Position numbers and translations under genes: made by a program. The notes under the pieces were generated by a model, which was given only the letters and a program-made list of their open reading frames with translations, had not been told where the DNA came from and searched no databases. Positions 26,452-34,672 of a stretch of 64,000 bases of DNA are shown here, piece by piece. Source of the stretch: Flavobacteriaceae bacterium (GTDB lineage Bacteria > Bacteroidota > Bacteroidia > Flavobacteriales > Flavobacteriaceae). Each line of letters begins with the position of its first letter. Position 1 is the stretch's first letter. The stretch is taken from assembly GCA_023262185.1 (NCBI GenBank), contig JALRDO010000011.1:319-64318 (forward strand), given 5' to 3'.

Positions 26452-27312
26452 ATGCACTTTTCAGAGATTATTGCGGGCACCATGACTTGGGGAAAATGGG
26501 GAAAAGCCCTGAGCACAGACCAAATGACAGAACGCATTGAATCTGCTGTTTCTATGGGAGTTAGCTCATTTGACCATGCAGATATTTACGGCGATTACAC
26601 CACTGAAACAGAATTTGGCGCTGCCTTTGAACAGAGCAACATTGAGCGTTCCTCTGTTCAACTGATCACAAAATGTGGAATTCAAATGACCCGAGGTCGA
26701 GATCATCAGGTGAAACACTATCAGTACGACTACGATTACATTATGTGTTCGGTGCAACGCAGTCTAGAACAACTAAGAACATCATACATTGATGCGCTAT
26801 TGCTTCATCGACCCAGCCCCCTGTTGGTTCCTGAAGAAATCGGTAGAGCTATTGCGGCCCTTCTTGAAAGCGGCCAGATCAAATCATTTGGATTGTCGAA
26901 CTTCTTGCCTCACCAGGTAGATGCCATTTCGCGCTTTACTCCGGTTCAATACAATCAAGTACAGTTTTCGATAACCCACACTGACGTGATGTATGACGGC
27001 ACACTAGATCAGGCCCTCGCCCAATCTATTGTTCCTATGGCTTGGAAGCCTCTTGGCGAACTTTTTGATGCCCAAGACGAGAGGGCAGCGCGCATTCGTG
27101 AGGTGGCCGATCCGCTTTGTAAGAAATACGGCCTTTCATTAGCAGGACTTGGTATTGCTTTTATCAAAAAACATCCTTCTGGAGTGCTCCCCGTTGTTGG
27201 AACCACCGAGCCCGAGCGACTCGCCGACCTACTAAAGGCCTCAAAGGTTGATCTCGAACTTCAAGATTGGTTTGTACTTCTAGAGGCAAGTCAAGGAAGA
27301 AGAGTCCCATAG
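26452..27312 (+). CDS. Aldo/keto reductase
   Basis: A 286-residue NADPH-dependent reductase of the (beta/alpha)8 AKR family, resembling E. coli YdhF. The N-terminus IIAGTMTWGKWGKAL, the catalytic Asp-Tyr pair in FDHADIYGDY, and the lysine in LITKCGIQ are visible. DALLLHRPSP carries the catalytic His, and LPVVGTTEPERL holds the coenzyme phosphate site. The substrate is unknown. It is divergent from moxR and only 3 nt from the following AlbA_2-type gene, implying an operon of two. Confidence 0.93.
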   Translation: MHFSEIIAGTMTWGKWGKALSTDQMTERIESAVSMGVSSFDHADIYGDYTTETEFGAAFEQSNIERSSVQLITKCGIQMTRGRDHQVKHYQYDYDYIMCSVQRSLEQLRTSYIDALLLHRPSPLLVPEEIGRAIAALLESGQIKSFGLSNFLPHQVDAISRFTPVQYNQVQFSITHTDVMYDGTLDQALAQSIVPMAWKPLGELFDAQDERAARIREVADPLCKKYGLSLAGLGIAFIKKHPSGVLPVVGTTEPERLADLLKASKVDLELQDWFVLLEASQGRRVP

Positions 27313-27315
27313 CCT

Positions 27316-28449
27316 ATGATTAATAAACGCCTTCTGATCAAGAATCTTCTCGCGCACAACGACGAGAATAGTTTTTACGACAAGAAGCGCTTTATTGCTA
27401 TTGGAGAAAAAGAAGGCAAAGCAAAGTTCTTGAAGCACATATGTGCTCTAGCAAACAGCAACCCGAAGAACAATTCTTTTATCGTAATAGGGGTCGAAGA
27501 CCGAGACAATGCGATCGTAGGAGTAGATTTCTTTGACGACAGTAAGATTCAAAACCTAGTCAATGCCTATCTCGAAAACCCTCCATTAGTTTCTTACGAG
27601 AATATTCCCTTTCCGCACTTGCCTGAAAACAGGGTGGTGGGCCTAGTGACTATTCGCTCTATCGGAAAGATTTGCGCCCTGCGAAAAAATATATGGAAGT
27701 ACTACGGCGGATCGGTATTCTACAGAGACGGAAGTATTAGCATGCCGAAAAACTTCAAGTCAGACCTCGTCGATGTCAATTCTGAGGTGGTTGCCGGCCT
27801 CGAGAAGCAGGCCGAAAACAATATAGAGTTGACCCTAGATGGAGTTATTGACTTCATGAAAAACAGACATCCTGACCTCCCTAGTTTTTACAAGGTTTTT
27901 AAAGAGCAGTTTGTGGTGTGTTGGGCCGGTCAATCCAAAAAAGTAAAAGGAAAAGAGTACTTCTCTCGTGTTGATATTGAGCTGATCAATGAACAGGTTA
28001 GGCTCTTCTTTTCTGCCCTTGATGAGGTTGAAATACAGGTAACCGATGACAGTTTTAGCCTCTTAGAGTATGTCTATATGGGCTTGGGTTCAAAAAAATA
28101 CTATCCGCTCGAACGCCTCGACATTACGTTTAACGACAACGGATCTTACACCATGAATTCTGAGCTGGTATTTGAGCCTCCTAGATACGAGACTAAAGAC
28201 CTTTTTCACGTTTACAACACCAATAATACATTGCTGCAATTAATGAAGCAAAAGACAGCATTGACCCAGCAACAAAGAGCCGACCTAAAGCAATTGCCCG
28301 ACACCTATTTGATATGTTATCTCAATGGTTTCGATGCAGCCAAGGATCAAATGGAGTTGGCCAAAGAACTGCTAAAGTCTATTGATGAAAATGTATACAG
28401 GACGGCCAAACAGGCGCTTCGCATTTTGCGCAAGGTGCATTACAGTTGA
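27316..28449 (+). CDS. AlbA_2 / Schlafen-like domain protein
   Basis: A 377-residue protein without signal peptide. Residues about 15-140 resemble the AlbA_2 (Schlafen-like, formerly ATP-binding) domain: FLKHICALANSNPKNNSFIVIGVED followed by GVDFF and the strand VVGLVTI. The rest has no motif I recognise; it is rich in aromatic and charged residues and contains a helical C-terminus. AlbA_2 proteins are variously transcriptional regulators or nucleases, so function is open. It is 3 nt downstream of the aldo/keto reductase and convergent (6-nt gap) with the PfkB kinase. Confidence 0.7.
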   Translation: MINKRLLIKNLLAHNDENSFYDKKRFIAIGEKEGKAKFLKHICALANSNPKNNSFIVIGVEDRDNAIVGVDFFDDSKIQNLVNAYLENPPLVSYENIPFPHLPENRVVGLVTIRSIGKICALRKNIWKYYGGSVFYRDGSISMPKNFKSDLVDVNSEVVAGLEKQAENNIELTLDGVIDFMKNRHPDLPSFYKVFKEQFVVCWAGQSKKVKGKEYFSRVDIELINEQVRLFFSALDEVEIQVTDDSFSLLEYVYMGLGSKKYYPLERLDITFNDNGSYTMNSELVFEPPRYETKDLFHVYNTNNTLLQLMKQKTALTQQQRADLKQLPDTYLICYLNGFDAAKDQMELAKELLKSIDENVYRTAKQALRILRKVHYS

Positions 28450-28455
28450 TTGGCT

Positions 28456-29403
28456 TTACAAGCTTTCAAGGTCTTTTGCATAGGGTAAGGCCTCAATGGC
28501 ACCATACGATTGAGTGGTATAGGCGCCAGCTTTGTTCGCATAACGAACCATCTCCTTTATGATTTCTATATCACTCATGCAGGTTAAGGGATCTTCTTGT
28601 TGTGAAAATTGATACAAGAGGGCTCCAATAAAGGCATCTCCGGCTGCCGTGGTGTCTACAGGTTGTGCTGCGATACTCTCAACATAGCATGCGCTGCCGT
28701 CAACACTTAAAAAAGTACCTTTTTTGCCCAAGGTTATGCAAATCATACGAGTTCCTAAGCGATGAAAAAATGCCGCAGCCTCTTCATGGGATGCTTGCTC
28801 AGATAGAAAGTAGGCCTCCTCTTCGCTGAATTTACAGAGATGAGCCTTTTGGCTAAACTCAAGACATTGTTCAACAAACGAGTCGCTGTTAACTTTCCAT
28901 AAATCTGACCGATAATTCGGATCAAAACTCACCAGCTTAGCCGATGAAAGAGCGTCATTCAAATAGCGGTGATAGGTTTCGTTCAGCGATCCTTCAAGAA
29001 AGGCTGTAGCTGAACCAAAATGCACTATAGAATCTTTGAACTGAGCAGCTAATTTCGAATCGTATGTCAATCCTGCATCTGCGCCCCTTGAAAAAAAGAA
29101 GTCGCGCTCTCCCTCATCTGATAAGGCTACAAAGGCAAGCGTAGTAAATGCTCTGGTTCGTTGCATGAACGAAACATCTATGTCTTCAGCTTCGAGCGTA
29201 TGAACTAGAAAGTTACCCATGGGGTCATTACCTACCGCTCCGGCAAATAGTGCTTTCTGTCCTAAGCGCCGCACTGCGCAGGCAACATTGGCGGGTGCCC
29301 CTCCCGCTTTTTTGGTGAAATTTTCGGCTGATTCAATCGCCGCCGAATGGTGCTTCGCTACAAAGTCGATCAGCAGTTCTCCAACGCAAATTACTTGTGA
29401 CAT
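28456..29403 (-). CDS. PfkB-family carbohydrate kinase (fructokinase-like)
   Basis: A 315-residue ribokinase-fold kinase. The N-terminus has GELLIDFV and KKAGGAPANVACAVRRLG, and the C-terminus has DTTAAGDAFIGALL with the catalytic Asp. This pattern is closest to fructokinases, which make fructose 6-phosphate. The usual DTTGAGD motif has Ala in place of the first Gly, a tolerated change. It is divergent from the metallophosphoesterase across 32 nt. Confidence 0.9.
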   Translation of the reverse strand: MSQVICVGELLIDFVAKHHSAAIESAENFTKKAGGAPANVACAVRRLGQKALFAGAVGNDPMGNFLVHTLEAEDIDVSFMQRTRAFTTLAFVALSDEGERDFFFSRGADAGLTYDSKLAAQFKDSIVHFGSATAFLEGSLNETYHRYLNDALSSAKLVSFDPNYRSDLWKVNSDSFVEQCLEFSQKAHLCKFSEEEAYFLSEQASHEEAAAFFHRLGTRMICITLGKKGTFLSVDGSACYVESIAAQPVDTTAAGDAFIGALLYQFSQQEDPLTCMSDIEIIKEMVRYANKAGAYTTQSYGAIEALPYAKDLESL

Positions 29404-29430
29404 AGACTAGACATAAGAGTTCCAAAGTAC

Positions 29431-29438
29431 TACTTTTG
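29431..29438 (+). promoter_or_regulatory. TAnnTTTG box overlapping the proposed start of the phosphoesterase
   Basis: TACTTTTG matches the -7 consensus but covers the TTG proposed as start codon (29436). If it is a true promoter, translation must start later, for example at the TTG at 29454. Confidence 0.35.
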
Positions 29439-30185
29439 GGCAAAACTTTTGATTTGGGAAGAACCCTAGTTGTTGGAGACGTTCACTCAGGAAAACGAGC
29501 ACTTGAGCAAGCATTAGAAAGAGCAAATCTAAAACCCGACGACCATCTTATTTTTCTTGGAGACTATGTAGATGCATGGAGTGAAGCGGCCGAAACGGTT
29601 GATTTTCTAATCACTCTTGGAGGCACTATCAACTGCACCTTTTTAAGAGGTAATCATGACGATTTATGTTTGAATTATCTCACCAAATCAGAAGCTCCAG
29701 AGACGTGGTTGTTACATGGCGGACAACAAACAAAAGACAGTTACGACGCCCAGAGTCAACAGAAAGTCGATCAACACATTGCCTTTCTACAGCGTCTAGA
29801 AGACTATTATTTGGACCCTGTAAGCAACCGCTTGTTTTTGCATGCCGGGTTTACCAATCTAAGAGGTGTGCAGCACGAGTATTTTGCTAAGATGTACTAC
29901 TGGGACCGCACCCTATGGGAGCTCGCTAGAGTAGTAGAGCAGTCAGGAGCTCAAGAACTACCTCAACGGCTGAACAATTACCACGAAATCTTTATCGGGC
30001 ATACACCTATCTCAAAGAAAGGGGTCGTAACTCCCACACGTGCGGCGAATGTTTGGAATATAGACACCGGAGCGGCATTTAAAGGGGCGGTAAGCGTGCT
30101 TGATGTGCAATCGAAAGAATTCTGGCAAAGCGACCCCGTTGAACAGCACTATCCCGGAGAACCCGGTAGAAATCTAGCCCCATAA
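29436..30185 (+). CDS. Metallophosphoesterase (PPP-type, diadenosine-tetraphosphatase-like)
   Basis: A 249-residue hydrolase with the calcineurin-like signature in order: GDVHSG near residue 13, GDYVDAW near 44, GNHDD near 72, then two His-containing segments, LFLHAGFT and IFIGHTPISKKG. These bind two metal ions. Relatives dephosphorylate proteins or cleave diadenosine tetraphosphate; the substrate here cannot be set. No ATG or GTG is available in frame after the stop at 29403, so the start is TTG at 29436 or TTG at 29454. The latter removes six residues and avoids overlapping the promoter box. A strong terminator follows. Confidence 0.85.
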   Translation: MGKTFDLGRTLVVGDVHSGKRALEQALERANLKPDDHLIFLGDYVDAWSEAAETVDFLITLGGTINCTFLRGNHDDLCLNYLTKSEAPETWLLHGGQQTKDSYDAQSQQKVDQHIAFLQRLEDYYLDPVSNRLFLHAGFTNLRGVQHEYFAKMYYWDRTLWELARVVEQSGAQELPQRLNNYHEIFIGHTPISKKGVVTPTRAANVWNIDTGAAFKGAVSVLDVQSKEFWQSDPVEQHYPGEPGRNLAP

Positions 30186-30190
30186 ACCAA

Positions 30191-30224
30191 AAAACCCTCT
30201 TCGGCTAAGAAGAGGGTTTTAACG
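30191..30224 (+). terminator. Intrinsic terminator after the metallophosphoesterase
   Basis: A 12-bp perfect stem (AAAACCCTCTTC, 30191-30202, with GAAGAGGGTTTT, 30209-30220) and a 6-nt loop. The arm itself ends in TTTT, giving a classical terminator 5 nt after the stop codon. Confidence 0.88.
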
Positions 30225-30370
30225 GGTTTGTTTGGTATCGTCAAGACTGAAGAATTGGATCAAACAAAACTAATCTAACACACCATCTAATGTACTTCTA
30301 AACCAGGTAGATGCGACATTTATGGGCGCTATAAAAATTAGAAAACACTGTATTGCGCATAATATGTCCC

Positions 30371-30378
30371 TAATTTTG
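30371..30378 (+). promoter_or_regulatory. -7 promoter box 4 nt before the ATG of the 117-residue protein
   Basis: TAATTTTG is an exact TAnnTTTG. Only 4 nt separate it from the ATG at 30383, so transcription would begin at or beside the start codon. Confidence 0.55.
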
Positions 30379-30382
30379 TGTC

Positions 30383-30736
30383 ATGAGTGAGCCTAAGAGC
30401 CTAAAAGAACAATACGACGCTTTGGTGCTGAAGTTGTCTGATCAATTCTCAGACGCCGACCCACTTGAGCTAGATCAAATACTGTTTATTGTAGGACTGC
30501 AAGAGCTCGGGCAGTTACACCGTAAGTTTAGTAAAGACGAAAAGATTAATGTGATCCATATCGCTATTTGCAGATTGCTCGAGCCCTACGGCTATTACGC
30601 TTTCTCCCATTACGATGAAGACATGTGGCCACATTATCATGTTGTTGAAGAACTCCCATTCCTTAAGGCAGGAGAACAATCACGACTTATGAAAGAGGCC
30701 TTAGTGCACTATTTCGTTGAAAAAGAATACCTCTAA
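30383..30736 (+). CDS. Hypothetical protein
   Basis: A 117-residue soluble protein that I do not recognise. It is acidic, has no signal peptide, and is predicted by eye to be mostly helical with a central aromatic segment GYYAFSHYDEDMWPHYH. It lies alone between a terminator and the 3' end of gpsA, whose stop codon abuts its own (convergent, no gap). Codon use is like that of its neighbours, so it appears a genuine gene. Its promoter box stands unusually close to the ATG. Confidence 0.75.
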   Translation: MSEPKSLKEQYDALVLKLSDQFSDADPLELDQILFIVGLQELGQLHRKFSKDEKINVIHIAICRLLEPYGYYAFSHYDEDMWPHYHVVEELPFLKAGEQSRLMKEALVHYFVEKEYL

Positions 30737-31738
30737 TTAGGTAAGCTTAAGCTTTAGCGCTTCAAAAATTTTCTGCGGGTCTTGCTGATTGGCTAAAACT
30801 TCGTAGACAGCATCAAGTATTGGGGTTTTTAGCTTTCGATCTTGTTTTTTGGCAATGGCATATAAAGGTCGAACTGCAAAAGCTCCTTCGGCCACCATAG
30901 ACATCGACTGTTTAATTTCGTTTTCGGTCTTGCCCTGTGCCAACAAAAGCCCAAACTGTCTATTTCTACTGTGTTTTGAATAGGCGGTTACCAAAAGGTC
31001 TCCTAGATAGGCCGAATGATTGATGTTCCGTTTGATTTTGTGGACTCTCGAAATAAAACGCTTCATTTCTCGAATGGCATTCGAAATGAGAACGCTCTGA
31101 AAATTGTCTCCAAAATCTAGACCATCTGCAATACCCGAAGCGATGGCATAAACGTTTTTTAGTACTGCGGCATATTCTATACCTATACTGTCAACGGTGA
31201 GGTTTACTTTGACGTAGTGATTTGACAGTGCTTGTTGGATCATGATAGCCCATGGGGTTGCATTAGAGGCCACGGTTAAATAAGACATGTGCTCTAAGGC
31301 AATCTCTTCAGCATGTGCTGGGCCCGCGATCACCCCAAAGGTTTTTTCGCTGACATTGCAATGATCGATGAGGTATTCTTGGATGACTTGTCCGGTCTCA
31401 GGAACGATTCCCTTAATGGCAGAAAACACCACTTGATCTTTGAGTAAGAATTTTCGATCGTGCAATAAGCTGTGCACAAACGCAGAGGGCACCACGAGAA
31501 AGACCACAGATACTCCATCTAGGCTTTCTGAAAGTGAAACACTCGCCCGAACAAGATCTGTATTCAGGCTGACCTCCTTGAGGTAATTTGGATTCTTGCC
31601 TGTGGCGTTAATAGCATTGGCCACGGATTCTTCATGTACATACCACTGCACAGGGTATCCGTTGTCATTGAGAATTTTAGTTAAGGCGGTACCGAAACTT
31701 CCACCCCCAATAACGCCAAAGATTGGCTTGGTGGGCAT
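30737..31738 (-). CDS. gpsA: Glycerol-3-phosphate dehydrogenase [NAD(P)+]
   Basis: A 333-residue enzyme making sn-glycerol 3-phosphate from dihydroxyacetone phosphate for phospholipid synthesis. The N-terminal Rossmann motif GVIGGGSFGTAL, the AIKGIVPETG segment, the catalytic lysine in AAVLKNVYAIASGIADGLDFGDN, and YLGDLLVT are all typical. Length is normal. It follows the cytochrome c gene by 8 nt and probably shares its transcript. Confidence 0.97.
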   Translation of the reverse strand: MPTKPIFGVIGGGSFGTALTKILNDNGYPVQWYVHEESVANAINATGKNPNYLKEVSLNTDLVRASVSLSESLDGVSVVFLVVPSAFVHSLLHDRKFLLKDQVVFSAIKGIVPETGQVIQEYLIDHCNVSEKTFGVIAGPAHAEEIALEHMSYLTVASNATPWAIMIQQALSNHYVKVNLTVDSIGIEYAAVLKNVYAIASGIADGLDFGDNFQSVLISNAIREMKRFISRVHKIKRNINHSAYLGDLLVTAYSKHSRNRQFGLLLAQGKTENEIKQSMSMVAEGAFAVRPLYAIAKKQDRKLKTPILDAVYEVLANQQDPQKIFEALKLKLT

Positions 31739-31746
31739 GGGATTTA

Positions 31747-32223
31747 TTAAAGTGTTCTTAAGTACTCGGCAACGGCTTTCGCCTCGTCTTCAGAGAGGTT
31801 CTGGTTGTTCATGATCGCATTGTTGTGCTCTTTGAGGAGCGCAATGGTAATGGGATCTTTCTTCAACATCTCATCTGTATTCAAGAGTAGATTAAGCACC
31901 CATTCAGGACTTCTTCTTTCATATACTCCGCTGATTGCAGGTCCGATCATGCGCTGATTGGCCATGTGACAGGCAGTACATTTAGAGTTGTAAATGCCTT
32001 TTCCTTGTTCAGACAAAGTGGTATTTACTTCAGTTGAAAAACTGTAAGAACTAATTGGGCCGATACCTTTATTGTTCAAATCAACCGGAACCCCCTCAGA
32101 TTCGCTGGTGCTTGCTTGAGTTTTGGTTCTCGACATTTCGAAGCCTTTGCTTTCTTCTCTCTTAGGGCTTTCTCCACAGCTGAAAAGCACGACTGATAGG
32201 GCGAGTAATAAGGTCTTTTTCAT
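31747..32223 (-). CDS. Cytochrome c-type lipoprotein
   Basis: A 158-residue protein with a lipoprotein leader (lipobox LFSC, Cys16), a variable linker of about 55 residues, and a single cytochrome c domain. The haem-binding motif CTACH is at residues 82-86, after GKGIYNSK. A Met in the IMNNQNLSEDEAKA segment is a likely sixth ligand. It would be anchored on the periplasmic side and carry electrons, probably to a terminal oxidase or reductase not in the window. It stands between nitronate monooxygenase and gpsA, with no obvious functional link to either. Confidence 0.9.
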   Translation of the reverse strand: MKKTLLLALSVVLFSCGESPKREESKGFEMSRTKTQASTSESEGVPVDLNNKGIGPISSYSFSTEVNTTLSEQGKGIYNSKCTACHMANQRMIGPAISGVYERRSPEWVLNLLLNTDEMLKKDPITIALLKEHNNAIMNNQNLSEDEAKAVAEYLRTL

Positions 32224-32274
32224 TGAAATCAGATTAGATGTGTAAAGTTAAACTACCCCTTTGGGTAAGGCAAG

Positions 32275-33255
32275 TTACACTAATGATTTTAACCAATCTA
32301 GTCGCTGTTGTTGGGTTTCCATAGCCTCTAGGAGTTCAGCTCTTAATCGGTCAATAAGCTCCTTTGTTGAAGGAACATCGTCAATCGCACTTACTCCATG
32401 TCCTGCAGACCATATTGTTTTCCATGCCTTAGCCTCAGAATTCATGTCGAGCCCTGGATCTAATTTGCCCTCTTTCTTGTAGTCTTCTGGTTTTATTCCC
32501 GCGGCCTCAAGACTGGCCTCCATAAAGTTGGCAGGGATACCCGAGACTGCGGCGGTATGTATGATTTTGTCAGAGGTGCTGTTTACGATCATCTCTTTGT
32601 ATTCCTCTTGTGCTCGGCTTTCGGTGGTATTGATAAAGCGTGTTCCCATATAGGCCATGTCAGCACCCATTTGTAAAACGCTTGCGATATCTGTTCCGGT
32701 ACTGATGGCTCCGGCCAGTACGATTGTCTTGTCAAACACCTTTCGCACATCCTTAATGAGCGCCATTGGATTGATAGTACCGGCATGTCCTCCCGCTCCT
32801 GCAGACACAAGAATGAGCCCGTCTACTCCCGCCTCTGCTGCCTTCTCGGCATGACGTTTTTTGACAATATCGTGGTACACGAGTCCGCCGTAACTGTGGA
32901 TGGCATCAACTAAAATTGAAATGGCACCCAATGAGGTAATAACTAATGGGACTTTGTGTTTGACGCAGATTTCTACATCTTTTTGAAGTCGGGTATTGGT
33001 CGGATGCACAATGAGATTCACCCCAAAAGGAGCAGCCTTCTTACCGGTTGTCTTCTCGAATTCCGATAGGGCCTCTTTGATTTCAATTAGCCACTGTTCA
33101 AATCCCTCACTTGTTCTTTCATTTAAAGCTGGAAAGGTTCCGACAACTCCGTTTTTACAACACTCGATGACGAGTTCGGGTCCTGAAACTAAAAACATTG
33201 GAGCCGCGATCACGGGCAAAGATGCTCCTTCGAGACCTTTAGGAATGGTATTCAT
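32275..33255 (-). CDS. Nitronate monooxygenase / 2-nitropropane dioxygenase-like FMN protein
   Basis: A 326-residue TIM-barrel flavoprotein. LPVIAAPMFLVSGPELV at the N-terminus, HDIVKKRHAEKAAEAGVDGLIL and SAGAGGHAG identify the NPD group, which oxidises nitronates such as propionate 3-nitronate using FMN. The His in GGHAG is near the active site. FMN-binding residues continue in VLAGAISTG and MGADMAYMGTRF. It follows the EamA gene by 22 nt. FabK-type enoyl reductase is a related fold but lacks this C-terminus. Confidence 0.88.
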   Translation of the reverse strand: MNTIPKGLEGASLPVIAAPMFLVSGPELVIECCKNGVVGTFPALNERTSEGFEQWLIEIKEALSEFEKTTGKKAAPFGVNLIVHPTNTRLQKDVEICVKHKVPLVITSLGAISILVDAIHSYGGLVYHDIVKKRHAEKAAEAGVDGLILVSAGAGGHAGTINPMALIKDVRKVFDKTIVLAGAISTGTDIASVLQMGADMAYMGTRFINTTESRAQEEYKEMIVNSTSDKIIHTAAVSGIPANFMEASLEAAGIKPEDYKKEGKLDPGLDMNSEAKAWKTIWSAGHGVSAIDDVPSTKELIDRLRAELLEAMETQQQRLDWLKSLV

Positions 33256-33277
33256 AGCATTTTTGAATTTCTTAAAG

Positions 33278-34180
33278 CTACGAAACTTCTTTGGGTTTGG
33301 CCTTTTTACGGGTGGCCATAAATACCCCCGTAAAGACTAGGGTAGCCGCAGCAATTTTGGTAGCCGTAAAGCGATCCTTTCCGGCAATAACAGCGAAAAC
33401 GATTGCAATGACGGGCTGCACATAAGAGAATACTCCGATGGTCGAGGCTTTTAGTTCACTCATGGCATAAGCATTGAGCAAGAAGGTCATACAGGTAACA
33501 CCGATGACCACAAAGGCTATGGTGCCGTATCCCCAAAGCGGAATGCCCGGCCAATCTATAGCCATAAAATCGTTCAAGGTTATAGGCGTGTTGAGCAGGA
33601 GCGAAAAGGTGAAAATCCATTTGAGGATCGTAAAGGCATTGTATTTCTGCATCAGGTTCCGCACAATGATCAGATAGATACTGTACGAAATAGAATTTAG
33701 CATGATAAGTGTGTTACCCAAGGTGGGGTTAGGGGCGTCAGAGCGAACCTCTTGGCCAAGGAGAATGAGGCTTAGGGCGCCTAAGAATCCTAGGGCAATC
33801 CCTGAGGTTTTGAGCTTGGTTACTTCCTCTTTCAGAAATATGACAGAGAGTACCAGGGTAGTGATCGGAGTGGTGGTGACAATAAGGGCACTATTGATCG
33901 GAGTCGACAGTTCTAATCCAGAGAAAAACGAGAGCATGTTGATACATGCTCCAAAAACAGCTGCTAAGAATATGTTTTTGAAATCAGCCCCATCTATTCG
34001 CTCTTTAGGCGCAAACCAGGTAGCGGCCCAGAAAAACACAAATCCACCGATCACCCGAAGAAAAATAAAGGCAAAAGGACTGAGGTGCTCCGGCATAATT
34101 CCCTTTGCCACCGTGTGATTCAGACCGTATAAAGTGGTCGCTCCAAGGGCTGCTAAAAGCGCAAGTATTCTTTTTTTCAT
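33278..34180 (-). CDS. EamA-family (DMT) transporter
   Basis: A 300-residue membrane protein with ten hydrophobic spans in two EamA repeats; the first begins ALLAALGATTLYGLNHTVAKG and the second near residue 155. The C-terminus is basic (TRKKAKPKEVS), as in the drug/metabolite transporter superfamily. The substrate is unknown; relatives export amino acids or metabolites. Its start overlaps the ArsC-like gene by 4 nt, so the two are coupled. Confidence 0.92.
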   Translation of the reverse strand: MKKRILALLAALGATTLYGLNHTVAKGIMPEHLSPFAFIFLRVIGGFVFFWAATWFAPKERIDGADFKNIFLAAVFGACINMLSFFSGLELSTPINSALIVTTTPITTLVLSVIFLKEEVTKLKTSGIALGFLGALSLILLGQEVRSDAPNPTLGNTLIMLNSISYSIYLIIVRNLMQKYNAFTILKWIFTFSLLLNTPITLNDFMAIDWPGIPLWGYGTIAFVVIGVTCMTFLLNAYAMSELKASTIGVFSYVQPVIAIVFAVIAGKDRFTATKIAAATLVFTGVFMATRKKAKPKEVS

Positions 34181-34530
34181 GAATGTAAGGCCGACTTAGC
34201 AACCTCTAAAACCGCTTTTGAATTTCCGATGAAAATCTCACGATCGGTGACTACAACCGGACGTTTCAAAAAGGTATAATGCTCTAGTATCAGGTTTTTA
34301 TAATCGTCTTCGCTCAGTTGTTGTTCTCCTAAATTGCGCTGGCGATACAAAATGGCTCTTCGACTAAAGAGCGCCTCATAGCTCCCTGCGAGTTGCGCCA
34401 TGTGTTCTAATGCCTCTTTACTGATCCCTTGAGACTTGATCTCAATGAGTTCTGTCCCTTGATCTGGACTCAGAAGCGCTAAGGCTTTTTGGCAGGTTTT
34501 ACACGTTTCAAGGTGGTAAATCTGTTTCAT
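34177..34530 (-). CDS. ArsC/Spx-family thioredoxin-fold protein
   Basis: A 117-residue protein with an N-terminal CKTCQ motif (Cys10 and Cys13) and the later segment FLKRPVVVTDREIFIGNSK, which fit the ArsC-like family (glutaredoxin-type arsenate reductases, YffB and Spx). The Arg-Pro of RPVVV is a family mark. True arsenate reduction is not shown; no arsenic genes lie nearby. It starts the arsC-EamA-nitronate monooxygenase run on minus and has its own TAnnTTTG box. Confidence 0.85.
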   Translation of the reverse strand: MKQIYHLETCKTCQKALALLSPDQGTELIEIKSQGISKEALEHMAQLAGSYEALFSRRAILYRQRNLGEQQLSEDDYKNLILEHYTFLKRPVVVTDREIFIGNSKAVLEVAKSALHS

Positions 34531-34552
34531 AAGCAGGTGTTAAGGACGTCTA

Positions 34553-34560
34553 CAAAAGTA
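34553..34560 (-). promoter_or_regulatory. Putative -7 promoter box for the ArsC-like gene
   Basis: The plus strand CAAAAGTA is TACTTTTG on minus, an exact TAnnTTTG, 22 nt before the ATG. Confidence 0.6.
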
Positions 34561-34638
34561 AGAAAGCCCTACCGCCCACATAGGTAAAAACTTTTGCGAA
34601 TTTGAAAATTTAAGCCCTCTATCAGATCGGAAATAGCA

Positions 34639-34646
34639 TAATTTTG
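34639..34646 (+). promoter_or_regulatory. Putative -7 promoter box for gdhA
   Basis: TAATTTTG fits TAnnTTTG and stands 26 nt before the gdhA ATG. With the box at 34553 it makes a divergent promoter pair. Confidence 0.6.
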
Positions 34647-34672
34647 CATCATAATTCATAATTGTTCAAAAA

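Noticed and set aside
32254-32267. TACCC/GGGTA hairpin before the cytochrome c gene
   Set aside because: Only 5 bp and no T run in the minus direction, so not a convincing terminator.
33702-34118. 138-codon open frame on plus within the EamA gene
   Set aside because: Antisense to membrane spans; a common artefact of hydrophobic coding sequence.
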